Below are positions 17,277 to 25,637 of a DNA stretch of 64,000 bases, piece by piece; positions within the stretch are counted from its first letter, which is position 1, and each line of letters begins with the position of its first letter. Location: contig NZ_JAGPOX010000030.1 of the NCBI RefSeq assembly GCF_019038435.1, positions 1 to 64,000 of the forward strand, read 5' to 3'. The position numbers and the translations under genes were made by a program. Under the pieces are notes generated by a model. That model was given only the letters and a program-made list of their open reading frames with translations, searched no databases and was not told where the DNA came from. This DNA is from Nocardia alni (GTDB lineage: Bacteria > Actinomycetota > Actinomycetes > Mycobacteriales > Mycobacteriaceae).

Positions 17277-17534
17277 GTTCTCTCCTCGATAGTCGTCGGC
17301 GCGATCGCCGGTTGCCACCAGTACCGATCGACACGGGAAGCGGCCGAGATATTCCCGTCGCACCCGCCGGGCCACGCCGGTCGCGTGTACCCGCACCATC
17401 GCGTGCTGGTTGTGCGGGCACATCGCGGCCACCGATCGGGGGTGTGCCCCTGCAGGTCGTCCGACCGTACCGGCACGATCTCCCCGACGGCTCGGGTCGA
17501 ATGCGGCGTCCATTCGCTTACAGGGCCGCCGAAT

Positions 17535-18263
17535 TCATGAGCCGAGGCTCGAGCCGCCGTGCTCGCCGGAACGATCCGGGTCGTGGGGCTCGCCCCGAGT
17601 CCGATCGGCGGGCCCGTCCTGCCCATCCTGCCCGAGTACACGCAGGCAGAAGACTGTGACCCGGTCGATGTCCGCCACGGTCGGCGTGGTGTGGCGCCAC
17701 AGGTGATCGCCGAGCGTGCCGACCACCGCGTGAGCGAGCAGCATCGCGTCGGACTCCGGCGTCGCGCAGTGCAATTCGGCCAGCGTCGGAGCCAGCAACT
17801 CGGCCAGGCGCGCGCTGGCTGAGGAGGCGCTCGGGTCCATCCCGGCGCCCGGGCCCGCGGCGTTCCACAGGACGGCCAGTGTCGCGGCGGCGATGTCGTC
17901 GTTCGCCTGGGACAGCACCGCCGCCACCCAGCGGCGCACCCGGGTGCGCGGGTCCGGTTCGCCCTGCATCCGGTGCGCCACGTAGCCGCTGAGCCGGACC
18001 GTTCCATCCTCGAGCACGGCGGCGACCAACGCGTCCTTGGACGGGAAGTGCCGATAGAAGGCATCATTGGACAATCCGGCCGCGGTCACGATGTCGGAGA
18101 CCCGCGGGCGTGAGCCGGTACCGCGTTCGCGCATCACCGTCAGCGCGGCATCGAGCAGTCGGCGCACCTCACCGGCGTATTCCGCGCCGCGCTTGGTCAG
18201 CGCGCGCTGGGCGATCCGGGCGGCGAGGCTGTCGTCCGGTTCGGTAATACTGTTCTCGCCCAC
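17535..18263 (-). CDS. TetR family transcriptional regulator
   Basis: 242 aa from GTG 18263. HTH about residues 30-78 (RLLDAALTVMRERGTGSRPRVSDIVTAAGLSNDAFYRHFPSKDALV), then a helical effector domain; the C-terminus (EPHDPDRSGEHGGS) is polar and disordered-looking. The start is unusual: GTG 18263 lies at the first base of the second arm of a 13-bp operator, with no SD upstream, which suggests a leaderless or operator-embedded start. Divergent from the tyrosine phosphatase, its probable target. Confidence 0.88.
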   Translation of the reverse strand: MGENSITEPDDSLAARIAQRALTKRGAEYAGEVRRLLDAALTVMRERGTGSRPRVSDIVTAAGLSNDAFYRHFPSKDALVAAVLEDGTVRLSGYVAHRMQGEPDPRTRVRRWVAAVLSQANDDIAAATLAVLWNAAGPGAGMDPSASSASARLAELLAPTLAELHCATPESDAMLLAHAVVGTLGDHLWRHTTPTVADIDRVTVFCLRVLGQDGQDGPADRTRGEPHDPDRSGEHGGSSLGS

Positions 18264-18275
18264 GAGAACAGTATT
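18246..18275. promoter_or_regulatory. 13-bp-arm operator overlapping the TetR start
   Basis: AATACTGTTCTCG (18246-18258) and CGAGAACAGTATT (18263-18275), perfect, with spacer CCCA. It straddles the GTG start of the TetR gene and lies 50 bp before the phosphatase start. Autorepression by blocking transcription initiation is the simplest reading. Confidence 0.8.
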
Positions 18276-18324
18276 CTTGGATTGCGGCCTGTGCGCAATT
18301 GCCAGGTCATAGAAAGGGAATCCG

Positions 18325-19134
18325 GTGCCCGAAACCGACACAGCCGACACCGCAGGTCCGGTGAACGCCCCGATCCGCGTGCTGAACCTGGACGGCCCCA
18401 CCAACTTTCGCGACCTCGGCGGTTACCCCACCGCCGACGGTGGTCAGACGCGCTGGGGCATGGTATTCCGTGCCGATGCCCCCGCCCGGCTGACGCCCGC
18501 CGATCATACCGCGATCGAGCGCCTGGGTCTGCGCGTCGCCTACGATCTGCGCACCGACTACGAGCGCGACCGATCCCCCTCGGCACTGCCCGATTCGGTG
18601 CGCCGCGAGATCCTGGCGATCGGCGGCGACGCGACCTACACCGCCATCCGCGGCGCCGGCCAGGACGTCCCCGAGGACTTCCTGCACCGCATGTACCTGG
18701 CCATGGCCGACGCCGACGCACCGATATTCGGCCGCCTGCTCACCGCCCTGTCCGCGGGCGAACTGCCCGCCCTGATCCACTGCACGGCGGGCAAGGACCG
18801 CACGGGCGTCGCCGCGGCCCTGCTCCTGGCCACCCTGGGCGTGGACGACGCCACCATCCTGGACGACTACGAACTCAGCGCCATCCATTTCACCGACCGC
18901 CAGATCAGCCGTGTACTGGCCAAGCACGGTGAGATCGACGCGGCGCGGTACCGCACCTTCTTCGGCGCGCCGCGCTCGGCGATGGAAGGTCTGCTGACGG
19001 CGTTGCGAGAGGGGCACGGCAGCGTCGAGCAGTACCTTCTGGACGCTGCGAACGTCGCGCCCGAGGCGCTGGACCGCCTTCGGTCGACCCTGGTCACCCC
19101 GCTCATCGAGCCGGATATCGGGCAACCCGGCTGA
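18325..19134 (+). CDS. Tyrosine-protein phosphatase (PtpB/Y_phosphatase3 type)
   Basis: 269 aa from GTG 18325 (SD GAAAGGG). The N-terminal NFRDLGGYPTADGGQTRWGMVFRAD is characteristic of the atypical bacterial PTP/lipid-phosphatase family. The P-loop is HCTAGKDRTG with catalytic Cys153 and Arg159; the DYELS segment after it is also family-typical. Members dephosphorylate phosphotyrosine and, in some cases, phosphoinositides; M. tuberculosis PtpB is the best-known. No secretion signal is seen. Expression probably controlled by the divergent TetR. Confidence 0.92.
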   Translation: MPETDTADTAGPVNAPIRVLNLDGPTNFRDLGGYPTADGGQTRWGMVFRADAPARLTPADHTAIERLGLRVAYDLRTDYERDRSPSALPDSVRREILAIGGDATYTAIRGAGQDVPEDFLHRMYLAMADADAPIFGRLLTALSAGELPALIHCTAGKDRTGVAAALLLATLGVDDATILDDYELSAIHFTDRQISRVLAKHGEIDAARYRTFFGAPRSAMEGLLTALREGHGSVEQYLLDAANVAPEALDRLRSTLVTPLIEPDIGQPG

Positions 19135-19235
19135 CAGACCGGCTTCGAGCGATTTCCCATAGCAGCCGAGCGCGGCCCGTGGGATCGGCTCGAACACCTT
19201 CCCCGACGAGTCGGCGATCTCCTGAGCGATAAATC

Positions 19236-19249
19236 TCTTACCGCTAAGA
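19236..19249. promoter_or_regulatory. Small inverted repeat upstream of RidA/MarR pair
   Basis: TCTTA-CCGC-TAAGA, in a short AT-rich patch 42 bp before the RidA start. Size and TTA/TAA content suit a MarR-family site; the MarR gene lies just downstream. Inference only. Confidence 0.45.
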
Positions 19250-19290
19250 TATAGTAGTGGACCGTACCCACGTCGTCCCGAGGAGATCCC

Positions 19291-19665
19291 GTGTCCGCTG
19301 CCGTGACCGACCAGCATCCGTACAGCCCCGCCGTCGTGGCAGGCGGATTCGCCTTCGTCTCCGGCGCACTGTCGGTCGATGAGAACTATGTGCCGGTCCC
19401 CGGCCGGGAGGCGGCCCTCGGCGCCGCGGTGGAACGCACCCGCGACCGGCTGGCCACCGTCGGCGGCGTCCTCGCCGACATCGTCAAGCTCACCTACTAC
19501 GTCACCGATCTGTCGCTGCGCGAGGAGGCCAACCGGCAATTCCTCGAGCTGTTCGCCGCGCCGCGCCCGGCCCGCACCTTCGTCGAGGTCAGTGCGCTGC
19601 CCTACGGCGCCACCGTGGAGATCGACGCAATCGCGCAGGTGCGCAACGGATCCGCGGCCGAGTAG
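19291..19665 (+). CDS. RidA family protein (YjgF/YER057c/UK114)
   Basis: 124 aa from GTG 19291 with SD GAGGAG. RidA fold landmarks: YSPAVVAGGFAFVSGAL near the start, TRDRLATVGGVLADIVKLTYYVTDL in the centre and PARTFVEVSALPYGATVEIDAIA with the conserved Arg at the active site of imine/enamine deaminases. The usual RidA glutamate near the C-terminus is present as EIDAIA. Followed 15 bp later by a MarR regulator, likely one transcript. Confidence 0.9.
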   Translation: MSAAVTDQHPYSPAVVAGGFAFVSGALSVDENYVPVPGREAALGAAVERTRDRLATVGGVLADIVKLTYYVTDLSLREEANRQFLELFAAPRPARTFVEVSALPYGATVEIDAIAQVRNGSAAE

Positions 19666-19680
19666 CCTACCGGTACCGTC

Positions 19681-20268
19681 ATGTCGATGTCCGAGACTTC
19701 GTCCGGCACAGTGGGAGGAACCGTGGCTCGCCAGTCGAAACCAGACCGGGACGCGGTCGATCACATTGTCGCGCAGTGGAACGAGCAGTGGCCTGCCCTG
19801 GACGTCTCGGCGCTCGAGGTGTTCGGCCGGATGCACCGCAGTTATCTGCGCTATCAGTCCGCGCTGGCGGCGCTGTTCGAGCAGCACGGCATCAACATGG
19901 CCGCCTTCGATGTCCTTGCCGCACTGCGTCGCTCCGGACCGCCGTATCGGATGACCGCCGGGCAGCTCGCCGATACAGCGCTGGTCACCACCGGCGGGAT
20001 CACGTTGCGGGTGGATCGGCTGGAGAAGGCCGGACTGGTGGAGCGCGAGCGGGATCCCGACGATCGGCGCGTGGTCTACACCTGTCTCACCCCGGCCGGG
20101 CTGCGGGTCGTGGAGGAGACCGCGGCCGACCATTTCGCCAATGAGGCGCGCATGCTGACCGGGCTCACCCCCGACGAGCAGCGCCGCCTGGCGGGGTTGC
20201 TGCGCAAACTCGAGCAGTCGATCATCACCGCCGAAGCGGGCGACCCCGCCGCCGTGGGCACGGCATAG
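19681..20268 (+). CDS. MarR family transcriptional regulator
   Basis: 195 aa from ATG 19681; an internal GTG at 19723 is an alternative. Winged helix about residues 62-130: FDVLAALRRSGPPYRMTAGQLADTALVTTGGITLRVDRLEKAGLVERERDPDDRRVVYTCLT, with the DRR wing motif. Downstream of RidA in the same orientation, so it may regulate the pair through the site at 19236. Confidence 0.93.
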   Translation: MSMSETSSGTVGGTVARQSKPDRDAVDHIVAQWNEQWPALDVSALEVFGRMHRSYLRYQSALAALFEQHGINMAAFDVLAALRRSGPPYRMTAGQLADTALVTTGGITLRVDRLEKAGLVERERDPDDRRVVYTCLTPAGLRVVEETAADHFANEARMLTGLTPDEQRRLAGLLRKLEQSIITAEAGDPAAVGTA

Positions 20269-20391
20269 CGGAACTCTCGGCGGCGAGGTGAGTACCGAAG
20301 CATTGCAACCCGAACGTCGTCACCCGGGGCACGTCCCAGGGGCTCAGCCGCCCGAACCTGCCTGAGCGAGATCGAGCGCTGCGCGTCCGGG

Positions 20392-21213
20392 TCACAGACC
20401 CCCGCGCCGCGCGGCGGCTACCGCGCCGCCGTCTACGAGCAGATCTGTTCCAGTGACGAACGTGGCGTCCGGGCCGAGCAGGAACGCGGCCGCCGCGGCG
20501 ATGTCGGCGGCGGTGCCCAGCCGCTTGGTTCCGGATGCCGCGACCATCGCACGCATCCCGGCGCCGGACTCGTTCGCGAGTTCCTGACGACCCATCGCGG
20601 TGCTGATGACTCCCGGACTGATGCTGTTCACCCGCGCGCCGCGCGCACCCCACGCCATGCTGGCCACCTGCACCCGTATCTGATTGGCCCGTTTGGCCAC
20701 CGCGTAGGCCGCGCCGGGCTGGGCCAGGTCCGAGGCGGTCAGCAGCGGTAGCTCGAGCAGGTCGTCGGAGGGGGTGGACGCCAGCGCTGCCTCCGCTTCG
20801 TCGGGCAGGTACCCGGCGGTCAGGCTGCCCGCCATACTGGCGATCACCACACCGGCCCCACCGGGCGCGATGACCTTCTCGAACTCGTCCAGGAAGAACG
20901 CGACCCCGGCCAGATCCACCGCCAGGATCGCCGCGGTCGATGCCTGTGCGGGAGACAGACCGGCGGTGTGCGCCACCGCGGTCACCGGTCCCAGCGCCGC
21001 CGCCTGCTCGGCCAGCGCGGCCACCGAATCGCGACGGGACACGTCCACCGACTGCGACCGGACCTGATACCCCTCCTCGGTCAACATCTCCGCGACGCGC
21101 CGGAGGGCCTTCTCGTCGAAGTCGGCCAGCACCACCTGCCGCCCGGTCCCGAGGCGGCGGGCGATCGCTTCACCCATACCGCCGACGCCGATTACCACGA
21201 GTACCTCGGTCAT
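20392..21213 (-). CDS. SDR family oxidoreductase
   Basis: 273 aa from ATG 21213 (AAGGAG upstream; an ATG at 21294 is rejected because it overlaps the divergent TetR). Rossmann motif is shortened to GVGGMGEAI near the start. The catalytic region is IASMAG and YAVAKRAN (Tyr/Lys), with an insertion of about 30 residues between Ser and Tyr (SLTAGYLPDEAEAALASTPSDDLLELPLLTASDLAQPG). The C-terminus ends in the usual GTDLLVDGG. Same architecture as the SDR at 46059-46889, so the two are paralogues. Divergent TetR is the likely regulator. Confidence 0.9.
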   Translation of the reverse strand: MTEVLVVIGVGGMGEAIARRLGTGRQVVLADFDEKALRRVAEMLTEEGYQVRSQSVDVSRRDSVAALAEQAAALGPVTAVAHTAGLSPAQASTAAILAVDLAGVAFFLDEFEKVIAPGGAGVVIASMAGSLTAGYLPDEAEAALASTPSDDLLELPLLTASDLAQPGAAYAVAKRANQIRVQVASMAWGARGARVNSISPGVISTAMGRQELANESGAGMRAMVAASGTKRLGTAADIAAAAAFLLGPDATFVTGTDLLVDGGAVAAARRGGL

Positions 21214-21292
21214 CGTGCTCCTTCGCACCAAATGCAATACGAATCGTCTCGCTTTTGGATGGAGAGTACACCGCTCGTAGGCTGAGCACGTC

Positions 21293-21874
21293 ATGACTCA
21301 GTCCCGTCGCGGCCCCAAACGCAGCGAAACCTCGCGGCGAGCCATCCTCGAGGCCACCCGCGACATCGTGCAGGCCGACGGCTACGACCGGCTGTCGCTG
21401 GACGGCATCGCCCGCCGCGCCGGCGTCGGCAAACAAACGATCTACCGGTGGTGGTCGTCCAAGGCCGCCGTCGTCGTCGACGCGGTCCTGGACGGATTCA
21501 TTCAACTGCCGACGCTCGCCGAACCCACCGGAACCGACACCGTCGAGGCATTGCGCGAATGGCTGCTCGCCTTCCACGAGCAGATCGGCTCCCCGATGGG
21601 CGCGGCCCTGGCTCAGGGCCTCACCGCCGCGGCGGCCTCCGACGCCGACGCCGCGGCACGCCTCTACAGCCGCTTCACCGGCCCCCTGCGCGAGCACCTG
21701 CGTCAGCAACTGGCCACCGCGGCCGGCCTGCGCCCCACCGCCGATCACCTCGCCGCCGCCGACGCCCTGATCGGGGCGCTGATCTTCCTGACGCTTTCCC
21801 GGCAACCGATCGAACCCGGCTATCTCGACGGGCTCCTCGACGTCACCCTCAACGGCCTGCGCACACACCCCTGA
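21293..21874 (+). CDS. TetR family transcriptional regulator
   Basis: 193 aa from ATG 21293. HTH RAILEATRDIVQADGYDRLSLDGIARRAGVGKQTIYRWWSSKAAVV, in the GKxTIYRWWxSK subgroup with the TetR_C_16-like C-terminal half (PMGAALAQGLTAAAASD...). Divergent from the SDR, with only 79 bp between the starts. Its 3' end overlaps the beta-lactamase-like gene by 26 bp, tail to tail. Confidence 0.93.
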   Translation: MTQSRRGPKRSETSRRAILEATRDIVQADGYDRLSLDGIARRAGVGKQTIYRWWSSKAAVVVDAVLDGFIQLPTLAEPTGTDTVEALREWLLAFHEQIGSPMGAALAQGLTAAAASDADAAARLYSRFTGPLREHLRQQLATAAGLRPTADHLAAADALIGALIFLTLSRQPIEPGYLDGLLDVTLNGLRTHP

Positions 21875-22685
21875 GCACCTGCGTGCCGATGTCGCGCATC
21901 ACCGACAACACCTCGTCGCGCACGGACACTTCACCTTCGGCCCAGTTGGCGATGACCGCATACGCCACCGTTCCCGCACTGCCGGTGACGACGCCGACGT
22001 CGGCTCGCACACCGATATCGGTGCCGGTCTTGTTGCGTAGCAACACCCCACGGTCGGACACCGTATGCGCCAGCGGATCGAGTCCGAACGCGGACGCGAC
22101 CATCGACATATCCACGCCGAGCGACATCCAGTCCGCCAGACGCCGAGACACGGCCGGTGACACCACTTTGTCCTCGACGACGTCCATCATCAACCGAGAC
22201 AGTTCCCCCGCCGTGCCGACAGACAGCATCGGAGGGTCATCGGGTGACCTGTCATCGCGAACCCGGTCGAGCAAAGCCGTTGCGCACAGGCCCATCTCGT
22301 CGGCGAGAGCCTGAACGCGCCCGAGCCCGACATGGTCCAGCAGAACGTTCGTAGCCAGGTTGTCGCTCACAGACGCGATCAACACGGCCAGATCGGCAAC
22401 ACTCAGCGCGTCGGCACGCAGATGCTGCCAAAGCCCAGAATCACCGACCATCAACGAGGGCTGCCGCGACAACAGCAGATCCCCCTCCAACTCGCCGGCC
22501 TCCACCTGTCGCGCAACCTCCGCCAGCAACAGCAACTTGCCCACACTCGCCGTCGACAACCGCCGATCCGCCCCCAATTCCGCAAGCACACCACCCGAGC
22601 GCGCCCGCAAGCAGACCGACCACGTCACGAAAGGCAGCCGCCGCCCCGCATCGGACACCACTGCTTGAATCGGCGAGATCGTCAT
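21849..22685 (-). CDS. Serine beta-lactamase-like protein (class A fold)
   Basis: 278 aa from ATG 22685. Class A motifs: S47-V-G-K50 (SxxK), S107-D-N109 (SDN) and K219-T-G221 (KTG). Unlike secreted class A enzymes it has no signal peptide, and the omega-loop region (RVRDDRSPDDPP) shows no clear ExxLN deacylation glutamate. It may therefore bind beta-lactam-like ligands or act as a cytosolic esterase/peptidase rather than a resistance enzyme. Alone, between a TetR and the dehalogenase-like gene. Confidence 0.82.
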   Translation of the reverse strand: MTISPIQAVVSDAGRRLPFVTWSVCLRARSGGVLAELGADRRLSTASVGKLLLLAEVARQVEAGELEGDLLLSRQPSLMVGDSGLWQHLRADALSVADLAVLIASVSDNLATNVLLDHVGLGRVQALADEMGLCATALLDRVRDDRSPDDPPMLSVGTAGELSRLMMDVVEDKVVSPAVSRRLADWMSLGVDMSMVASAFGLDPLAHTVSDRGVLLRNKTGTDIGVRADVGVVTGSAGTVAYAVIANWAEGEVSVRDEVLSVMRDIGTQVLRGVCAGR

Positions 22686-22766
22686 CGCCAGATGCTAAGC
22701 GCCGCCGCAACGCCGCTGCTCCTATGCGTCATCAGGGAGTTGATTATTCGCCGACGGGAAATACCT

Positions 22767-22785
22767 TACTTGCAATTCTCAAGTA
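22767..22785. promoter_or_regulatory. Inverted repeat upstream of dehalogenase-like gene
   Basis: TACTTG (22767-22772) and CAAGTA (22780-22785), spacer CAATTCT, in an AT-rich stretch. It includes the first base of an in-frame ATG at 22785, which argues that this ATG is in the promoter/operator and that translation starts at GTG 22836. Confidence 0.55.
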
Positions 22786-22835
22786 TGAGTGACAAACTCA
22801 AGTCCTCTGTGAGACCGAGCCAAGAGGGGGCGCCC

Positions 22836-23756
22836 GTGTCCAATGCCATCGAAGGTGTGCGGCCTGCCTGGGTCGATGACCGCCTGTTCCCGTTCGAGAG
22901 TCACTTCGTCGAAATCGACGGGCACACCGTGCATTACGTCGACGAGGGGTCGGGCCCCACACTGCTACTCCTGCATGGCAATCCGACCTGGTCGTTCCTG
23001 TGGCGCGATGTGATCCGAGCTCTGCGCGACGACTTCCGGTGCATCGCCCTGGACTACCCGGGCTTCGGTCTGTCGACGCCGAAGCCCGGCTACCGCTACC
23101 TGCCCGAGGAGCACGCGGACGTGGTCACCGGGTTCGTCGACGCGCTCGGCCTCGAGGGGGTCACTCTGGCCGGGCAGGACTGGGGCGGCCCCATCGGGCT
23201 TGCCACCGCGCAACGGCGGCCGGGTGTCTTCGACCGGTTGGTGCTCGTCAATACCTGGGCCTGGCCGGTCAACGGCGTTCTGCACTTCGAGGCATTCTCT
23301 CGCATCATGGGCGGATTCCCGATCCGCTTCCTGGTCCGGCGATTCAACCTGCTCGTCAACGCGTTCATCCCCACGGGCCACCGAAGGCGGAAGCCGACCG
23401 CAGCCGAGGTGACCCACTACCGTCGGGCCCTGGACACCCCCGAGCGGCGCCAGGCCTCCGCGGTGCTCCCCGGCCGGATTCTCACCAGCCGGGCCTTCTT
23501 CGCGGAGGTCGAAGCTGGTCTTGCCGACCTCGCCCACCTGCCGACACTGATCGTATGGGGTGACGCCGACATCGCCTTCCGTACCCAGGAGCGCGAGCGT
23601 CTGGAAGCGACCTTCCCCGAGCACAAGACCGTGATCGTCGAGGGTGCCGGCACCTACGTGGAGTCCGACGCGCCGGAGGAGTTCGTCGCCGCGATCCGCG
23701 ACTGGGCAGCGACGCAGCGCGGAGAGGTAAATCGTGTGGATGAGACAAACCGGTAG
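22836..23756 (+). CDS. Haloalkane dehalogenase-like alpha/beta hydrolase, catalytic His replaced by Thr
   Basis: 306 aa from GTG 22836, chosen for the AGAGGGGG SD; ATG 22785 is the alternative. Dehalogenase features: HGNPTWSFLW (oxyanion hole, halide-binding Trp), GQDWGG with nucleophile Asp115, and the acid in VWGDADIAF. At the catalytic base, family members read GAGHxxxxDxPE; here it is GAGTYVESDAPEE, Thr273 encoded by ACC at 23652. Loss of the His should stop turnover at a covalent ester intermediate if the Asp still attacks. Could alternatively be a different esterase-like activity or a decaying gene; the rest of the frame is intact. Confidence 0.88.
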   Translation: MSNAIEGVRPAWVDDRLFPFESHFVEIDGHTVHYVDEGSGPTLLLLHGNPTWSFLWRDVIRALRDDFRCIALDYPGFGLSTPKPGYRYLPEEHADVVTGFVDALGLEGVTLAGQDWGGPIGLATAQRRPGVFDRLVLVNTWAWPVNGVLHFEAFSRIMGGFPIRFLVRRFNLLVNAFIPTGHRRRKPTAAEVTHYRRALDTPERRQASAVLPGRILTSRAFFAEVEAGLADLAHLPTLIVWGDADIAFRTQERERLEATFPEHKTVIVEGAGTYVESDAPEEFVAAIRDWAATQRGEVNRVDETNR

Positions 23757-23888
23757 ACCGCCAAGTCGAGGTCTTCCGATCCGGTGAACTCGGTTGCCGC
23801 CGATCCCGGATGAGTCACGCGGAGGCGGGCAACGAGAACGGGACGGTAGGCATCCATCGCTGACCGCCCGAGACACTCCACGGCCAGC

Positions 23889-24260
23889 CTAAATGTGCCC
23901 GCGGAACGCGCCGTTCCGAACACCGACATCCGATCGGCTCCGCCACAGCGGCAACGTCGTCCCCACTGCCTGCCCGCCGATCCGGGCGCCGCGCAGACGC
24001 CACCGCTCGGCAATGGTGAGGATGCCCCCGGCGATCAGGAAGATTGCCGCCAAGAGCGCCCCGGCGATCGCCAAGCCGCGGATGTCCGCGATCGAGGCGA
24101 TAATCGAGATTGCGGTCGCTGCGAGCCCGATCAGCAACAAGACGAACCCTGGCCAATATCTGGCATTCGCCACATCTTCCATGGGCTGCGCCTCGTCGGG
24201 ACGGGCGATATCGACGGCATTATCGAGCGGGGGGATCTCCTCGCCACCGTTCATCATCAT
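23889..24260 (-). CDS. Small two-TM membrane protein
   Basis: 123 aa from ATG 24260 (next Met codons at 24257 and 24254 equally possible), SD AGAGGTG. Acidic N-terminus, then two adjacent hydrophobic helices (about 38-60 FVLLLIGLAATAISIIASI and 65-84 GLAIAGALLAAIFLIAGGIL), and an Arg-rich cytosolic tail. Loosely reminiscent of small stress-related membrane proteins such as UsfY, but I cannot assign it. Confidence 0.6.
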   Translation of the reverse strand: MMMNGGEEIPPLDNAVDIARPDEAQPMEDVANARYWPGFVLLLIGLAATAISIIASIADIRGLAIAGALLAAIFLIAGGILTIAERWRLRGARIGGQAVGTTLPLWRSRSDVGVRNGAFRGHI

Positions 24261-24530
24261 CGTGTCAACACCTCTAATTCGATTGCCGGGAACTGCTTGT
24301 GCAATACCCGGCAATTCCGGCACGAACCACCACGTTCGTCCACGCGACACCTATCGGAGCCTGCCCGATGATCCACGGCGTGATGATCTGCCGGACGCCG
24401 ATGAGATCAGCACCCGGGCGTGGCGTATTACGAAATCACCCGGCTTCACGACCGGACGGGCCCCGGTTACCCGAGCGACCGCGAACTAACCGACCGGGCA
24501 AGGTTTCGGGCCGCCGGCGATCATCGCGGT

Positions 24531-25628
24531 TTATCGGGTTCGGCTGTTGTGGAGCCAGTTCAGGTATTCGGAGAATCGTTCCACATAGGACAATGGTGTC
24601 GGCGCCGCGGCCATGGTGTCCGCGTGCCGTCGCACGTGCCGGTACCGGTCGATCCTGTCGTCCTGGTACGCGGCCAATGCCGGTGCGATATCGGCGCGAC
24701 GCAGGCAATCACCGAGCACGCGGGCGTCCTCGATACCCAGCGAGGCCCCGGACCCGATGTGCGGGGACATCGCGTGTGCCGCGTCTCCGGCGAGTACGAC
24801 CCGGTCGCTGGCCCAGCGAGAAATGGCGGGTACCACGGCGACTCGGCTGTGCAGGACCGATTCTTCGGGGGTGGCCAGGACGGCCTCGCGTAGCGCGAAC
24901 GGCCATGTCCCGTCGTGCAGGTTCGATACCCTGGCGAGGGCTTCTTGCTTGCCGTTCCTGGCGGCACTGGTGGTGGCGCCGAATTGGGCGATCACCCAGC
25001 AGCAAGAACCGTCGGCGAGGCGCATGAGCGCCCCTCGGGTGCGATCGCGCCCGAGCACGGGGCAGCCATCGCCGATCTCGCCGTCGAAGGGCAGCACCGC
25101 CCGCCACACGTGGTGCCCTCCCTGGTGACGGCTCTCGGTGCCCGGGGCGAGAATCGCGCGCACCCGCGAATTCAGGCCGTCGGCGCCGACGAGCAGGTCC
25201 GCGCGTTCGTGATCGCCGTCGGCGTAGTGAACGGTGACGCCATCACGGTCTTCGACGTAATCGACGAGTTCCTTGCCGGTGCGCAGGTCGTCCTCGCCGA
25301 CGGCGGAGGCGAGTAACGCGCTGAGTCTCGGGCGATAAACGGTCCGGGCCGGTGGCATTTCGGTCGTGTCGAACTCGGCGCCGGAGAAATCGCGATAGCG
25401 CACGACACTCCGTTCCGATTTGATCTCGGCCAGCCGCACGCCGAGCCCGAGCCGTTCGAGTTCCCGGATCGTGTGCGGCCACACCCCGAGAACCGCGCCG
25501 GTCTCCCTGATCCGCGGCGCCCGCTCCCGGACCGCGACCTCGAAACCCGCCCGGCGCAGGGAAAGTGCGGTGCTCAACCCGACGATTCCCGCACCGGCGA
25601 TGATCACCCGGCCCACCGCAGTCCTCAT
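24531..25628 (-). CDS. FAD-dependent monooxygenase (salicylate hydroxylase/PHBH fold)
   Basis: 365 aa. GxGxxG FAD-binding at GAGIVGLSTALSLRRAGFEVAVRE (residues 11-34), second motif GADGLNSRVR (DG), third motif VLAGDAAHAMSPHIGSGASLGIEDA (GD). These are the three signatures of group A flavoprotein aromatic hydroxylases. The C-terminus YLNWLHN lacks the extra thioredoxin-like domain of phenol hydroxylases. Starts ATG 25628, 9 bp after the nitroreductase stop, so co-transcribed with it. Confidence 0.92.
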   Translation of the reverse strand: MRTAVGRVIIAGAGIVGLSTALSLRRAGFEVAVRERAPRIRETGAVLGVWPHTIRELERLGLGVRLAEIKSERSVVRYRDFSGAEFDTTEMPPARTVYRPRLSALLASAVGEDDLRTGKELVDYVEDRDGVTVHYADGDHERADLLVGADGLNSRVRAILAPGTESRHQGGHHVWRAVLPFDGEIGDGCPVLGRDRTRGALMRLADGSCCWVIAQFGATTSAARNGKQEALARVSNLHDGTWPFALREAVLATPEESVLHSRVAVVPAISRWASDRVVLAGDAAHAMSPHIGSGASLGIEDARVLGDCLRRADIAPALAAYQDDRIDRYRHVRRHADTMAAAPTPLSYVERFSEYLNWLHNSRTR

Positions 25629-25637
25629 ACAGGTCCT

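Noticed and set aside
24420..24893. Plus-strand frame of 157 codons before the FAD monooxygenase 3' end
   Set aside because: Mostly antisense to the monooxygenase; the non-overlapping first part has no family resemblance or SD.
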